This document shows positions 44,651 through 54,014 of a DNA stretch of 64,000 bases, piece by piece. The notes under the pieces were generated by a model. It ran no database searches. It was given only the letters and a program-made list of their open reading frames with translations, and was not told the DNA's origin. This DNA is from Ardenticatenaceae bacterium (GTDB lineage Bacteria > Chloroflexota > Anaerolineae > Promineifilales > Promineifilaceae): positions 1 through 64,000 of the forward strand of contig JACKBU010000017.1 in the NCBI GenBank assembly GCA_020634395.1, in the 5' to 3' direction. Numbering within the stretch: the first letter of the stretch is position 1; each line of letters begins with the position of its first letter. The translations under genes and the position numbers were made by a program.

Positions 44651-45493
44651 TCAGGCAGGATCTTCGTCTTCCTGCTCGTCGGCCGAACCAACGTCGGTTG
44701 GACTATCGTCGGCGGTGGCGTGGCGCGCTTCGATGCGGGCGACGATGATCCGGCCAACGATCAGCACGGTCACAGCCAGCACGCCAATGCCGAACCAGGT
44801 GGCCCGGCCAAATTCCAGTCCGTATGCGCCGATCATCGTCAGCATGATGGCGCTGGGCAGCCGTCCCAGGATACTGGCTCCTAAAAACTTGATGCCGGAA
44901 ATGCCAGACAGCCCGCCGACGTAGTTCATGGCGTCGGTGGGGAAGGCCGGCAGGACGAAGGCGATGGAGAAAAAGAGGAAACCCTGCTTTTCGCCGATGC
45001 GATACCAGCGATCCAGAAGGTCTTTGTCTACCAGGCGCTCGACTAACGGCCGTCCTGTCCACCTTGCCAGGGCAAATCCCAACTGGCTGGCGGCGACGAT
45101 GCACACCATGTTCAGGATCAGCGCCGGCCAGAAGCCGTAGACATAACCGGCGGCCACCAGAAAGACGTGCCCCGGGATAAAGGCCACCAATACCTGGATT
45201 AACTGCGCCGCGGCCAGCACCAGCGGTCCCCAGGCGCCATAGCTTTTGAGATACTCGCTGACGGCCGTCTGGTCGCCGACCAGGGAGAGGAGTTCCCAGA
45301 CAGGCCCACGGAAAACCCACAGGGCAACGGCCGTAAGCAGCGCTCCCGTAACGATGAACAGCCAGCGGCGTAGAGGGAAATGTGCAGGGGCTTTTGGGGT
45401 TGGAGTCGTGGAGGATGAGGTGGAGGGGGTGAGCAGGCGGCTCAATTTTTGCCGAAAGGATTCCATATTCAACTTCGTCTCTGTCGCCGCCAT
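44651..45493 (-). CDS. VTT-domain (TVP38/TMEM64, DedA-like) membrane protein
   Basis: Encodes 280 aa with about six hydrophobic segments. The VTT core has LVAFIPGHVFLVAAGYVYGF, then FALARWTGRPLVERLVD and FSIAFVLPAFPTDAMNYVGGLSG with the conserved Pro. Family members are scramblase-like or take part in membrane homeostasis. The C-terminal tail is acidic. ATG at 45493 follows AGAGGAA. Its stop directly abuts that of the convergent BTAD regulator (44650/44651), with no gap for a terminator. Confidence 0.85.
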   Translation of the reverse strand: MAATETKLNMESFRQKLSRLLTPSTSSSTTPTPKAPAHFPLRRWLFIVTGALLTAVALWVFRGPVWELLSLVGDQTAVSEYLKSYGAWGPLVLAAAQLIQVLVAFIPGHVFLVAAGYVYGFWPALILNMVCIVAASQLGFALARWTGRPLVERLVDKDLLDRWYRIGEKQGFLFFSIAFVLPAFPTDAMNYVGGLSGISGIKFLGASILGRLPSAIMLTMIGAYGLEFGRATWFGIGVLAVTVLIVGRIIVARIEARHATADDSPTDVGSADEQEDEDPA

Positions 45494-45713
45494 GACTATT
45501 CCTCTACAAGGGAAGTAGCGCGGGGAGGCTGGTAATCCTCCGCTCTTCAAGTTAGGATGCGTTCGTTTCTTTCCCGGCCAGCCACTTCCCAATTACGAAC
45601 TTGAGGAGCAATAGTTGCTTTGGGATGTCGTGATGCTACCTGTAACCGGCTTGGCAGGCAACAAATTTGCCATTTCATTCCGGCGCGCACATAAACAACT
45701 CACAAGCAGACTG

Positions 45714-46589
45714 CTAGCCAGCGGTTGGGCGCCGCAGGCCGTTTGCTCCCAGGAAAAACTTAATAGCCACCGGCAGCCGTCGTTCCCAGGCGGCTTCGTT
45801 GTGGGCGGCCCATTTTTCCTCCACGTGCAGCAAATCGTGCTGCGGACGGTAGCCCTTGCTGACCAGGATACGCTTCAGGCGGCGGACGCTGGCGTAGTAG
45901 CGGCGAGATTCGGCGCGGGGTTTGCTGGTTTCGTGATTGGCGTCGCCGTACTCGCGGGTGCCCGCGTCCAGGTAGAGACGGCCGTGATTGAAAACGGCCG
46001 TTTTCACATAATTCAACACCGCATAGTTGGCAAACCACAACGATGGACTCATCACCCCGGCAAATCCAAACACGTCCGGGTAGCGAAAGAAAGCATACAG
46101 GCTGATCAGGCCGCCCATAGAGGATCCCATAATGCCGGTGTGGGGCTTGTCTGGCAGGGTGCGGAAATCCTGATCGATGAGCGGCTTGACGGTGTGGATG
46201 ATAAATTCCAGGTACTCATCCCCCTGGCCGCCGCCATAAGTGGGATGGCGAAACGGGCTGTATTCATCCAGGCGGCGCTGGCCCATGTTGGGAATGCCGA
46301 CCACGATCGCTTCTAGCTGCTGTTCGTAAGCCAGCCGCTCCATCGTTTCATCTACGCGCCATTCGCCGGCGTAGCTCAGATTATTATCAAACAAATTCTG
46401 CCCGTCGTGCATATAGAGCACAGGATAGTGCGCCCGGCTGATGTGGTAAGAGGGCGGCAGGTACACAAAAATATCGCGCCGGTTGTGTAGGCGCGGACTC
46501 AGCACGCCCTGAGCCACGCGCAGCGTGCCCACAACAGTGTGATACCCTGGATAAATCGCTTCGTAAGGTAGCCATTTGGTTTTCGGCAA
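45714..46589 (-). CDS. Alpha/beta hydrolase, esterase D / enterochelin esterase-like
   Basis: Encodes 291 aa. RRDIFVYLPPSY (38-49) and YPVLYMHDGQNLFD (55-68) start the fold; the nucleophile elbow is GSSMGG (Ser157) and the probable His is in KWAAHNEAAWERRLP near 269. This is the Fes/IroE-like esterase family. The true substrate is unknown and no siderophore genes are near. The start is TTG at 46589, preceded by GCGGAGAT. No signal peptide is seen. Confidence 0.85.
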   Translation of the reverse strand: MPKTKWLPYEAIYPGYHTVVGTLRVAQGVLSPRLHNRRDIFVYLPPSYHISRAHYPVLYMHDGQNLFDNNLSYAGEWRVDETMERLAYEQQLEAIVVGIPNMGQRRLDEYSPFRHPTYGGGQGDEYLEFIIHTVKPLIDQDFRTLPDKPHTGIMGSSMGGLISLYAFFRYPDVFGFAGVMSPSLWFANYAVLNYVKTAVFNHGRLYLDAGTREYGDANHETSKPRAESRRYYASVRRLKRILVSKGYRPQHDLLHVEEKWAAHNEAAWERRLPVAIKFFLGANGLRRPTAG

Positions 46590-46777
46590 TGTTCTATCTC
46601 CGCTTCAGTGTGGCGGCTAACGGCCGCTCAGCAAATTGGCGGGTAATTTTCCCTGTTTTTTGCAATCCGTCCAATCGGCCCGGCGATTCGCTGAACGGTG
46701 GATGAGTAACGGCCGTTTCCATTCCGCGGAACAGGTAAAATGAGCGCCAACCACACACCCACCATGCGAGGATGCAC

Positions 46778-47344
46778 ATGAGCGACGAACGGAAGGAAAC
46801 GACGGAAGAAATAAAAGCCCAGCAAGAAGAACAGGAACGGCTGCTCGAACATCGCCTGCGAATGCGTTTTGACCGGGCCAACTTAATCGATGACCTGATC
46901 GAAGACGGCCGTCAGCAAGGCCTGTTTGATAACCTGCGCGGCGCGGGCAAGCCGCTGGACCTGAATAAAAATCCTTATGTCGGCAGCAGCGAACTGGCCA
47001 ACAGCCTGTTAAAAGACAACCAGATGGTGCCTGCCTGGCTGGCGCAGCGCAACGACATCCGGGAAAAAATCCACGCTTTCCGCCAGAAAGCGCTGCGCGT
47101 CTGGCAGCGGTATGAGCAGGAATATCACTACGTGCAGGATGAGGGGGTTCGCGGGGCGCTTATCATCGGCTGGGATGATGAGGTACGGAAGCTGGAAGCC
47201 GAAGTCGTCGAGATTAACAAGCAGATAGAAAGCTATAATTTGAAACGGCCGTTAGAAAACCTGGAGATCTATAAGCTGCGCCTCGACGACGAACTGGCCC
47301 GCCTCGGCGCGCGCCGCTATCTGCGCGACATGTCCGATTTGTGA
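46778..47344 (+). CDS. DUF1992 (DnaJ homolog subfamily C member 28-like) protein
   Basis: Encodes 188 aa. The DUF1992 core is visible: LIEDGRQQGLFDNLRGAGKPLDL near 39-61 and LLKDNQMVPAWLAQRNDI. The rest is charged helices. Despite the eukaryotic name there is no J domain. Function unknown. ATG at 46778 has GAGG six bases upstream; an ATG two codons earlier is possible. Confidence 0.85.
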   Translation: MSDERKETTEEIKAQQEEQERLLEHRLRMRFDRANLIDDLIEDGRQQGLFDNLRGAGKPLDLNKNPYVGSSELANSLLKDNQMVPAWLAQRNDIREKIHAFRQKALRVWQRYEQEYHYVQDEGVRGALIIGWDDEVRKLEAEVVEINKQIESYNLKRPLENLEIYKLRLDDELARLGARRYLRDMSDL

Positions 47345-47388
47345 TGCGTGCTGGGTGAACTTGTAGCACGCATCACGTTTCTCGCAGC

Positions 47389-49032
47389 CTAAACCGTTAC
47401 CTGATCGGCAAACAACTGCAGTTTCCTCTGGCCAATGCCGCTGACCTGAATGAGCGCGCTCACGGTGGGGAAGGGGCCGTGCTCCTCGCGATAGGCAATG
47501 ATGTTCCGGGCCAGGTTGCTTCCTACACCGGGCAGGCTGGCGAGGTCATCAAAAACGGCCGTGTTCACGTTAATTTGTCCTACCGCCTCTTTCGTATCGG
47601 CAGCCTGCGGCGGCAAAGCCTCTACCTGCCGTGCCAGTTCGACCAATGCGTCGAATTCTGTGTAAAAAGCCTCTATGATGGCATCCGGGTCCGGGACCAA
47701 TCCCACGTCTGTGTTGACGCCGATAAATACCTTGCCGTTGTAACTGATGATGCTTAATCCCAGAGCCACCCGGCCAGACTGCGGCACCCAGGCCATCACG
47801 CCGGCCAGTTCCTTCCCGGCGATGTACAGAGGCATTTGCGGTCCTGGCACATTGGTCATTACCACCGTGGCCTTGCTGCCAAACATGTCCACCATGCGCG
47901 TCTGCGCGTCGGCCGGCGACATGCCAATCCCCTTCAAAATGCCAAACGCAACCACCGCTTCTGGCGTGTTTTTCAATTCCTCCATCCGCCGCCGCACTTC
48001 GTTCAGACGATCCAGCGGATCGCCAATGTCCACCGGCATCGTCAGGTAAATAATGCCGAACTGGTTGCCCAGCTCTTCCATTTTTTCCGGCGGCCGGATG
48101 TTTACGGGCATAGCGGCCCGGAAGCTGACGCCGTCCACCGGCGCGCCGCGCTGCTGCATATAGGCGCGTACCCCGCCGGTCAGCGCAGAAACCAGCACGT
48201 CATTAACTGTGCCGCCCGTAACGTTTTTGATGGCTTTCACCTCGGCCAGGGACAGCGGTTTTGACCAGGCTGCGCGTTTGGCGACGCCCAACTCGCCTTT
48301 GAAAAGTGTCTTGGGATCCGGCGTGCGGAAGACCAGCCGGCCGGCGGCCAAGGCTGCTTCTGTCCCTTGCACGGCCCGATCGACGGCATGACTGGGATTG
48401 TTGACGGTTTCCCGTCCTTCTTGCACCAGCAGTCCGGTGACATCGCGGGCAGTGTGCACGGCCGTGGCAACTTGCCGCCCCAACGATCCCAGCAGCCCGA
48501 ACCGGCGGCCGCGTTCCTGGCGGATCTGGTCGGTTTGCACGGCCTGGTGTTTAAGCGAGGCTTCCGGCGACGTGTCGGCCATAGAGAGCAGCACGTACAT
48601 CAGAGCAATCCCGTCGGCGATGGCGTGGTGCAGGCGGGACATAACCACCGTACCCTGCTCATAGCCTTCGATGAAATGGCACTGCCACAGGGGTTTGCTG
48701 TAGTCCAGGGGTGTGCTCATCAGGTCGCTGATCATGGTTTGCAGGGCTTGATAGTCGCCAGGCGCGGGCAGGCCTACGCGGTGAACGTGGGCGTTGATGT
48801 TGAAATTGGGGTCCAGCTCCCACTGCGGCCCGGCTAACGGCCGTTTAGGATGCACCACCCGCTGCCGGAACCGTTCAAATCGCAGCCAGCGATGCACCAC
48901 CACCTGCAGAAAGGCATCATAATCCAGCACCTCGTCAAAGGTCAAAATCCCTGAGACCATCATGAGGTTGGTTGGGTCTTCCATGCCCAACCAGGCCGCA
49001 TCGACATTCGAAAGTGCTTCGCGTTTGGCCAT
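47389..49032 (-). CDS. WS/DGAT acyltransferase with C-terminal HhH domain
   Basis: Encodes 547 aa. Residues 1-465 form a wax ester synthase/diacylglycerol acyltransferase. The catalytic HHAIADG is at 135-141 and the later conserved segments are GTVNDVLVSALTGG and VVMTNVPGPQMPLYIAGKE. Residues about 484-547 form a ComEA-type double helix-hairpin-helix (NVNTAVFDDLASLPGVGSNL, then VSGIGQRKLQLF), normally a DNA-binding module. The enzyme class makes neutral storage lipids from acyl-CoA. ATG at 49032 follows GAGGAGG. It is a tandem paralogue of the next gene. Confidence 0.9.
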   Translation of the reverse strand: MAKREALSNVDAAWLGMEDPTNLMMVSGILTFDEVLDYDAFLQVVVHRWLRFERFRQRVVHPKRPLAGPQWELDPNFNINAHVHRVGLPAPGDYQALQTMISDLMSTPLDYSKPLWQCHFIEGYEQGTVVMSRLHHAIADGIALMYVLLSMADTSPEASLKHQAVQTDQIRQERGRRFGLLGSLGRQVATAVHTARDVTGLLVQEGRETVNNPSHAVDRAVQGTEAALAAGRLVFRTPDPKTLFKGELGVAKRAAWSKPLSLAEVKAIKNVTGGTVNDVLVSALTGGVRAYMQQRGAPVDGVSFRAAMPVNIRPPEKMEELGNQFGIIYLTMPVDIGDPLDRLNEVRRRMEELKNTPEAVVAFGILKGIGMSPADAQTRMVDMFGSKATVVMTNVPGPQMPLYIAGKELAGVMAWVPQSGRVALGLSIISYNGKVFIGVNTDVGLVPDPDAIIEAFYTEFDALVELARQVEALPPQAADTKEAVGQINVNTAVFDDLASLPGVGSNLARNIIAYREEHGPFPTVSALIQVSGIGQRKLQLFADQVTV

Positions 49033-49077
49033 CTGCTCCTCCTCAAAACTTCCTAGCCGGCAGGCTGAGAAACTCGC

Positions 49078-50727
49078 CTACAGCGTGATGTGCTCCCTGA
49101 TAAGTCCTAATTTGGCCTCGCTGATGCCGGCCACACGGGCCAGTTCGTCAACAGCCGTAAAACGGCCGTTCTCATCCCGATAGGCGACAATGCGCTGCGC
49201 TGTGGCCGCGCCAATACCCGGCAGAGCATCCAGATCAGCGGCCGAAGCAGTGTTGACGTTGACCGTGGGGGTCAGCGGGACGGGTGCGGCGGGCGGCGTC
49301 GGTTCGCGAACGAGGTGGTCTTCCACCTGGCGCGCCAACTCCAGCAGCGCATCAAACTCCGCGTAAAACCCATCGATAATTTCGTCGGGATCAGGCACCA
49401 GGCAGGCATCGGTGTTAACGCCCAGATACACCTTGCCGGCATAACTCAGAATGGAAATGCCCAGGGCTACACGCCCGGCCTGCGGCACCCAAAACATCAG
49501 GTTTTCGATTTTTTTACCGGCCAGGTACAGTGGAATGGGCGGACCGGGGACGTTGGTCATCACGGCCGTGGCCTTGCTGGCAAACATCGACACCGACTGC
49601 GCCTGCAGCTCCGGCGGCGACATGCCGATGGCGTTCAAAATGCCGATAGCCACCATCGCCTCCGGCGTGTTTTTAAGCTGCTCCATGCGTTTGTGCACCA
49701 ACTGCAGGCGGTCAAACGGATCAGCCACGCCTACCGGCAGCGACAAATAAACGATACCAAACTTGTTGCCCAGCGTGCCCATTTCCTCTTTTTTGCGCAA
49801 ATTAACAGGCACGGCCGCGCGAAAATTAAGCCCTTCTACCTTCTGCTCGCGCACCAGCAAATAGCGGCGCAGCCCGCCTACCATGGCGGCTATCAACACG
49901 TCGTTGACAGTGGAGCCGGTGACGTTCTTGATGGCTTTAACCTCTTTCAGGCTCAGCGGTTTGGACCAGGCGGCGCGTTTGGCCACTCCCAGTTCGCCGC
50001 GAAAGAGGGTGGGTGGGTCGGGCGAACGAAATACCAGGCGGCCGGCGGCAACGGCCGTGTCCGTTCCTTGAATCGCCAGCTCCACTGCCCGTGAGGGATT
50101 GTTCAACGTTTCCCAACCTTCATCGAGCACCCGGTTGGTAACGCGGCGCGTGGTGCGCAGCGTCGAAGCCGCCTGCTTAAACAATGCGCTCACCAGACCG
50201 CCGCGTTCTCCGCCGTTTTGCGGTTTTTCTTCTAGCGGAGGATGGTTCAGGGAAGCTTCCGGCGTCATGTCAGTCAGAGAGAGCAGCACATAGATCAGCG
50301 CTATGCCGTCGGCAACAGCGTGGTGCAGGCGCACGACAATTGCGCAGCCCTCGCCAAAGTTTTCCACCAGATGCATTTGCCAGGGCGGCTTGGTGAAATC
50401 CAGCGGCGTGCTCATCAGGTCGCTGACCAGTTCCTGCAACGCCTTCTGGTCGCCAGGGGCGGGCAGGGCAATCCGGTGTATATGGGCATTCAGGTCAAAG
50501 TCGGCGTCTTCTTCCCAATAGGGCGCGGCCAGCGGCAGCCGGTTTTGCACAATGCGTTGTGTAAAGCGGTCAAATTTGAGGAAACGTTTGCGCAGCACTT
50601 CTTTGATGAGTTCCAGATCGACAACCTCGTTAAAGGTCAGGATGCCGGTTACCATCATCAAGTTGGTGGGATCTTCCATGCCCAACCAGGCGGCGTCAAC
50701 GTTGGATAACGGTTCGGTCTTTCCCAT
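49078..50727 (-). CDS. WS/DGAT acyltransferase paralogue with C-terminal HhH domain
   Basis: Encodes 549 aa, closely similar along its length to the 47389 gene (both begin SNVDAAWLGMEDPTNLMMV after a few residues). The catalytic motif HHAVADG is at 135-141. The C-terminal HhH domain reads VNVNTASAADLDALPGIGA and RVAGISEAKLGLI. A Pro-rich linker (PTPPAAPVPLTPT) joins the two domains. Both paralogues carry the same fusion, so it predates the duplication. ATG at 50727 follows GGGAGAGG. The gene lies 45 bp upstream of its paralogue. Confidence 0.9.
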   Translation of the reverse strand: MGKTEPLSNVDAAWLGMEDPTNLMMVTGILTFNEVVDLELIKEVLRKRFLKFDRFTQRIVQNRLPLAAPYWEEDADFDLNAHIHRIALPAPGDQKALQELVSDLMSTPLDFTKPPWQMHLVENFGEGCAIVVRLHHAVADGIALIYVLLSLTDMTPEASLNHPPLEEKPQNGGERGGLVSALFKQAASTLRTTRRVTNRVLDEGWETLNNPSRAVELAIQGTDTAVAAGRLVFRSPDPPTLFRGELGVAKRAAWSKPLSLKEVKAIKNVTGSTVNDVLIAAMVGGLRRYLLVREQKVEGLNFRAAVPVNLRKKEEMGTLGNKFGIVYLSLPVGVADPFDRLQLVHKRMEQLKNTPEAMVAIGILNAIGMSPPELQAQSVSMFASKATAVMTNVPGPPIPLYLAGKKIENLMFWVPQAGRVALGISILSYAGKVYLGVNTDACLVPDPDEIIDGFYAEFDALLELARQVEDHLVREPTPPAAPVPLTPTVNVNTASAADLDALPGIGAATAQRIVAYRDENGRFTAVDELARVAGISEAKLGLIREHITL

Positions 50728-50904
50728 GCAGCCTCTCCCAAAATGTTTGCAGAATAAAAAGCAGCTTACGAAGCTGCTGCCCCACCACCAGTATAACGCA
50801 AATTTGTTGCCAGGTGAACTGCCAGCCAGACTCCTTTGCAGCCGGAAGGCTTTCTGCAATCACCGCAACCCGTTACTCCCGATCATCCAAGCCTTGCAGG
50901 ACAG

Positions 50905-51561
50905 TTATTGAGGTGGTTTTGACGGGCTTGGCAGATCAACCAGATGCTCGGCCCGGCTGTGGAAGTGGAGCCGCCATGTTTCGCGGGTGGGATGCTCTAC
51001 CAGTTCGAAGCGGGTAATACCGGTATTCTTGGTCCACACTTCGCAGCGCCGCCAGGGTCCGACGTTGAAGACGTGATCGTAGGTGAGCTCAATAACACCG
51101 CCGTGACAGACGGCAACGACGATTTCGGAGCGGTGGCGTTCGATCAGGCTTTCGATGAACATGCCCACACGCACGCGGAAGTGCATCAGGCTTTCGCCGT
51201 TGGGAAAATCGGGGGTGATGGAGGCAAACGGCCGTTCCGAACCCCAATAATCGCTGTACTCCGGCAGACCGTCACTCGGCCACGGGGTGTGGTCCAGGCG
51301 GTTGTTGCCGATTTCACGCAGGCGGTCATCAAACTGGATGTCGATGCCATAAGCTTTGGCCAGCGGAGCGGCCGTTTCCCGCGCCCGTTTCATCGTGCTG
51401 GCATACAGCCCGTCGATGTGCGGCAGGTGGCCGGGCAGCCAGCGAGCCAGCGCGGCCGCCTGCTGCTGCCCCAATTCCGTCAGCCCTTCGTCCGAATTGC
51501 CTTTATCCCAATCCGGCAGGTTCACATAGCTTTGTCCATGACGAATCATGTAGAGTTGCAT
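50905..51561 (-). CDS. Histidine phosphatase superfamily protein
   Basis: Encodes 218 aa. The phosphohistidine motif RHGQS is at 7-11, with STMKRARETAAPLA and CHGGVIELTY carrying the second Arg and His. Members act as phosphatases on sugars, cofactors or proteins. The substrate is not predicted. It follows a TPR gene by 9 bp and so is probably co-transcribed with it. Confidence 0.9.
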   Translation of the reverse strand: MQLYMIRHGQSYVNLPDWDKGNSDEGLTELGQQQAAALARWLPGHLPHIDGLYASTMKRARETAAPLAKAYGIDIQFDDRLREIGNNRLDHTPWPSDGLPEYSDYWGSERPFASITPDFPNGESLMHFRVRVGMFIESLIERHRSEIVVAVCHGGVIELTYDHVFNVGPWRRCEVWTKNTGITRFELVEHPTRETWRLHFHSRAEHLVDLPSPSKPPQ

Positions 51562-51570
51562 AAAAATTTC

Positions 51571-52578
51571 CTAATCTTGGTTTGGGGCCGCCCCCGCACT
51601 GTCCGGCAGCCGGCGGGCCATATCGGCTACGTCGGCGCGCATGCGGGCCAGGTGGGGAAAATCAGGCTGGTTATCCAGCTGCCGCCGCAGAGGCCACAGG
51701 CCATCGGCGAATTTGGCCATTTCCTCATCCGCTTCGGCGGCGAGGTCCGGTTCGCCCAGCGCTTGCAGACTACGGCCCAGATAGTAGTAGCTTTGCAGAT
51801 CATACTCGACGATAGGCAGCGTGCCCTGACTGGCGGTGGCCAGGGAATCAGCGGCCTCATCGTATTGTCCCAGACGGTACTGCGCCAGGCCCAGGTGGTA
51901 ATGGTAAAGCGCATAATTGGGCGCCAGGTTCAGAGCCTGCTTGTAGGCTTCGGCCGCTTCCGCAAAACGCTCCTGGGCCAGGTAAATCTGGCCTAGAGTA
52001 TTGTAGGCCGGATGGGCTTTGGGATTGTGTTCGATAGCGGCCAGCGCATCTTTTTCCGCGCGCACAAAATCCAGCCGGGTCAGGTAAATCATGGCCCGCA
52101 GTTGGTAAGACTGCCAGAAATCGGGCCGGGCGTTGATCGAGCGGTTAACCAGGTCCAGCGCGGCCTCAATCTGGCCGTTGTGGAACTGCCGCGCTGCGAA
52201 GCGAAAAGAAATCGGCGTGTCGATGATGCGCTGCCCAATCAACAAGGCCAGCGACAGCCCCACGCCCAGCAGCGTGTAGGAGGCGCTGCCATACACCAGC
52301 CCCAGGGCAATACCCGCCAGCGCCGGCAGCGCCAGCACAATGGCGATGCGCCGCACGCGTGGCGTGGCACCGCGCGTCCAGATGAACAGGAAGATGAGCA
52401 TGCCCAGCCCGACGAGCAGTGAAACGACGGCGTAAAACTGGTCGGGCAGGAGCAGATAAGCCACCAGTCCCGCCAACCAGACGACAAAGGTGATGCCGAT
52501 GGGCAGCAGCAGGCTGGCGCGCATTTCCTGACGGCGGCGGGCTGTTTTTTGGGCTTGAGTAGGTGATTCCTGGGACAT
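51571..52578 (-). CDS. Membrane-anchored TPR protein
   Basis: Encodes 335 aa. Four hydrophobic segments (about 22-45, 48-68, 77-97, 100-118) lead to TPR repeats from about 130 to 275: AYNTLGQIYLAQERFAEAAEAY and YHYHLGLAQYRLGQYDEAADSL are typical. It probably presents a protein-binding TPR domain at the membrane; partner unknown. The next gene (50905) starts 9 bp after its stop. Confidence 0.82.
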   Translation of the reverse strand: MSQESPTQAQKTARRRQEMRASLLLPIGITFVVWLAGLVAYLLLPDQFYAVVSLLVGLGMLIFLFIWTRGATPRVRRIAIVLALPALAGIALGLVYGSASYTLLGVGLSLALLIGQRIIDTPISFRFAARQFHNGQIEAALDLVNRSINARPDFWQSYQLRAMIYLTRLDFVRAEKDALAAIEHNPKAHPAYNTLGQIYLAQERFAEAAEAYKQALNLAPNYALYHYHLGLAQYRLGQYDEAADSLATASQGTLPIVEYDLQSYYYLGRSLQALGEPDLAAEADEEMAKFADGLWPLRRQLDNQPDFPHLARMRADVADMARRLPDSAGAAPNQD

Positions 52579-52582
52579 GTGG

Positions 52583-52647
52583 TGTTAGTTAATGGTTAAC
52601 AGTTGGTAATTGGTAGCTTACGGCTTACAGCTTATAGCTAACGGCTA
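52583..52647. repeat. AGCTTACGGCTTACAGCTTATAGC repeat block
   Basis: Short direct repeats of TTAACAGTTGGTAATTGG and AGCTTA-CGGCTTA-CAGCTTA units. Related to 2963-3004. The block reaches into the M20 gene: its TAG stop (52638-52640) is inside the repeat. Confidence 0.6.
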
Positions 52648-53795
52648 AACGCCACGGCCGTTTCCGCCAAAATCTGCGCCAGCTCCAGGACCGATTGTAC
52701 CTCAACCCACTCCTCATCACTATGCAGGCCTGCGCCGACCGGGCCAATGAGCACGGTGTCGATGCCGGCGCCTGCCAGCAGCGCGGCGTCGGTCCAGAAG
52801 GTGGCCCCGGTGTGGGCCGGAGGCTGACCGAGCACGGCCGTTCCCGCTTGTTCCAGGGCCTGCACAATTGCCGCGTCAGCCGACACCTCGAAGGGATCGC
52901 GGTCGAAAAACGGCCGTACCGTGGCCCGAAACGCCGGATCGGCCGCCGCCAGCCGGTCGATAATCGCCTGCAGCTCGGCTGTGGCCTGGGCTACCGTCTC
53001 GCCGGGGATGGTGCGCCGCTCCAGCTTGAGGGTGCAGCGCGCCGGATAGACGCTGAGTTCGCTGCCACCCTGCACCAGCGAGGCGTGGATGGAGGGCGGC
53101 CCGGCCAGCGGGTGGGGCGGTCGCTGCAGCAGTTCCTGGCCCAGCTTTTCCAATTCGACCAGGAAGCGGCCCATGTGGGTAATAGCGTCGACGCCTTCTT
53201 TGTAGCGGCTGCCGTGGGCGGCGCGGCCGGTTACAACCACTTCATACCAGATGAAGCCGCGATGAGCGCGGCACAGCCCCATGTCAGTCGGCTCGGTGAC
53301 GATGGCCGCGTCGGCAGTGACGTGGCGCACCAGGTCGGCGGTGCCAATGCTCTCGAATTCTTCGTCGGCCACGGCCGTTAGCACCACATCCCCGCCCAGT
53401 TTACTGCCGCCATCAACCAGGGCTTTGACGGCAGCCATCATCGCCGCCAGGCTGCCCTTCATGTCCTGCGCGCCACGGCCGTACAGACGGCCGTCGCGCA
53501 CGGTAGCGCCAAAGGGATCGGCCATGCCGCCCACGCCCACCGTGTCCATGTGGCCGTTGAGGAGCAGCGAACGGCCGTGGCCCGTTCCTTTCAGCACGCC
53601 CACCACGTTCATTCGTTGGGGGCCAAGCTCATAGGTGGTCACTTCCAGCCCCATGTCGCGCAGTGCAGCGGCGATGTAGACGGCGACGGCCGTTTCCCCC
53701 GCGCCGTCGGGCGAAAGTTCCGGGTTGACGGAGTTGATTTGCACCAGGTCGGTTAAGGTTTGCCGGGTATAGGTCGAATCAATGGTGATATTCAT
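52638..53795 (-). CDS. M20 family deacylase (ArgE/DapE-like)
   Basis: Encodes 385 aa. Metal-binding segments are LLNGHMDTVGVGG (His, Asp), GRGAQDMKGSLAAMM (Asp), ADEEFESIGT (catalytic Glu) and VTEPTDMGLCRAHRG. A dimerisation domain is inserted in the middle (GRAAHGSRYKEGVDAI). It hydrolyses N-acyl amino acids or small peptides; ArgE, DapE and acyl-amino-acid hydrolases cannot be separated by eye. The stop codon is formed by an intergenic-type repeat. Confidence 0.88.
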   Translation of the reverse strand: MNITIDSTYTRQTLTDLVQINSVNPELSPDGAGETAVAVYIAAALRDMGLEVTTYELGPQRMNVVGVLKGTGHGRSLLLNGHMDTVGVGGMADPFGATVRDGRLYGRGAQDMKGSLAAMMAAVKALVDGGSKLGGDVVLTAVADEEFESIGTADLVRHVTADAAIVTEPTDMGLCRAHRGFIWYEVVVTGRAAHGSRYKEGVDAITHMGRFLVELEKLGQELLQRPPHPLAGPPSIHASLVQGGSELSVYPARCTLKLERRTIPGETVAQATAELQAIIDRLAAADPAFRATVRPFFDRDPFEVSADAAIVQALEQAGTAVLGQPPAHTGATFWTDAALLAGAGIDTVLIGPVGAGLHSDEEWVEVQSVLELAQILAETAVAFSR

Positions 53796-53998
53796 GGTGG
53801 GTTGCCTCGTTTAACAGGATCTCGTTGTCTGCGGATTATACCGCTAACGGGTGCAAACTGGCATGTGGGCGAGGCGGATGACGCGAGATGCGTAACCCGA
53901 GAGAAATCAGGCACCGCGTCTGCCGCTCCAGATGCGGTTCTGCTGCTGCAGAAGTGGAAGTCGGGCCGCAGGACAGAGTGCGCGGGCAGGGTGTGGTT

Positions 53999-54007
53999 TG
54001 TTATAAT
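53999..54007 (+). promoter_or_regulatory. Extended -10 promoter of C11 protease, leaderless candidate
   Basis: TGTTATAAT is an extended -10 element (TGn plus TATAAT at 54002-54007). It ends seven bases before the ATG at 54015, where transcription would start, and no ribosome site precedes the ATG. Confidence 0.5.
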
Positions 54008-54014
54008 CTCGCTT

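Noticed and set aside
53760..54014. N-terminal extension of the C11 protease
   Set aside because: It overlaps the start of the M20 gene on the other strand and would bury the lipoprotein signal.
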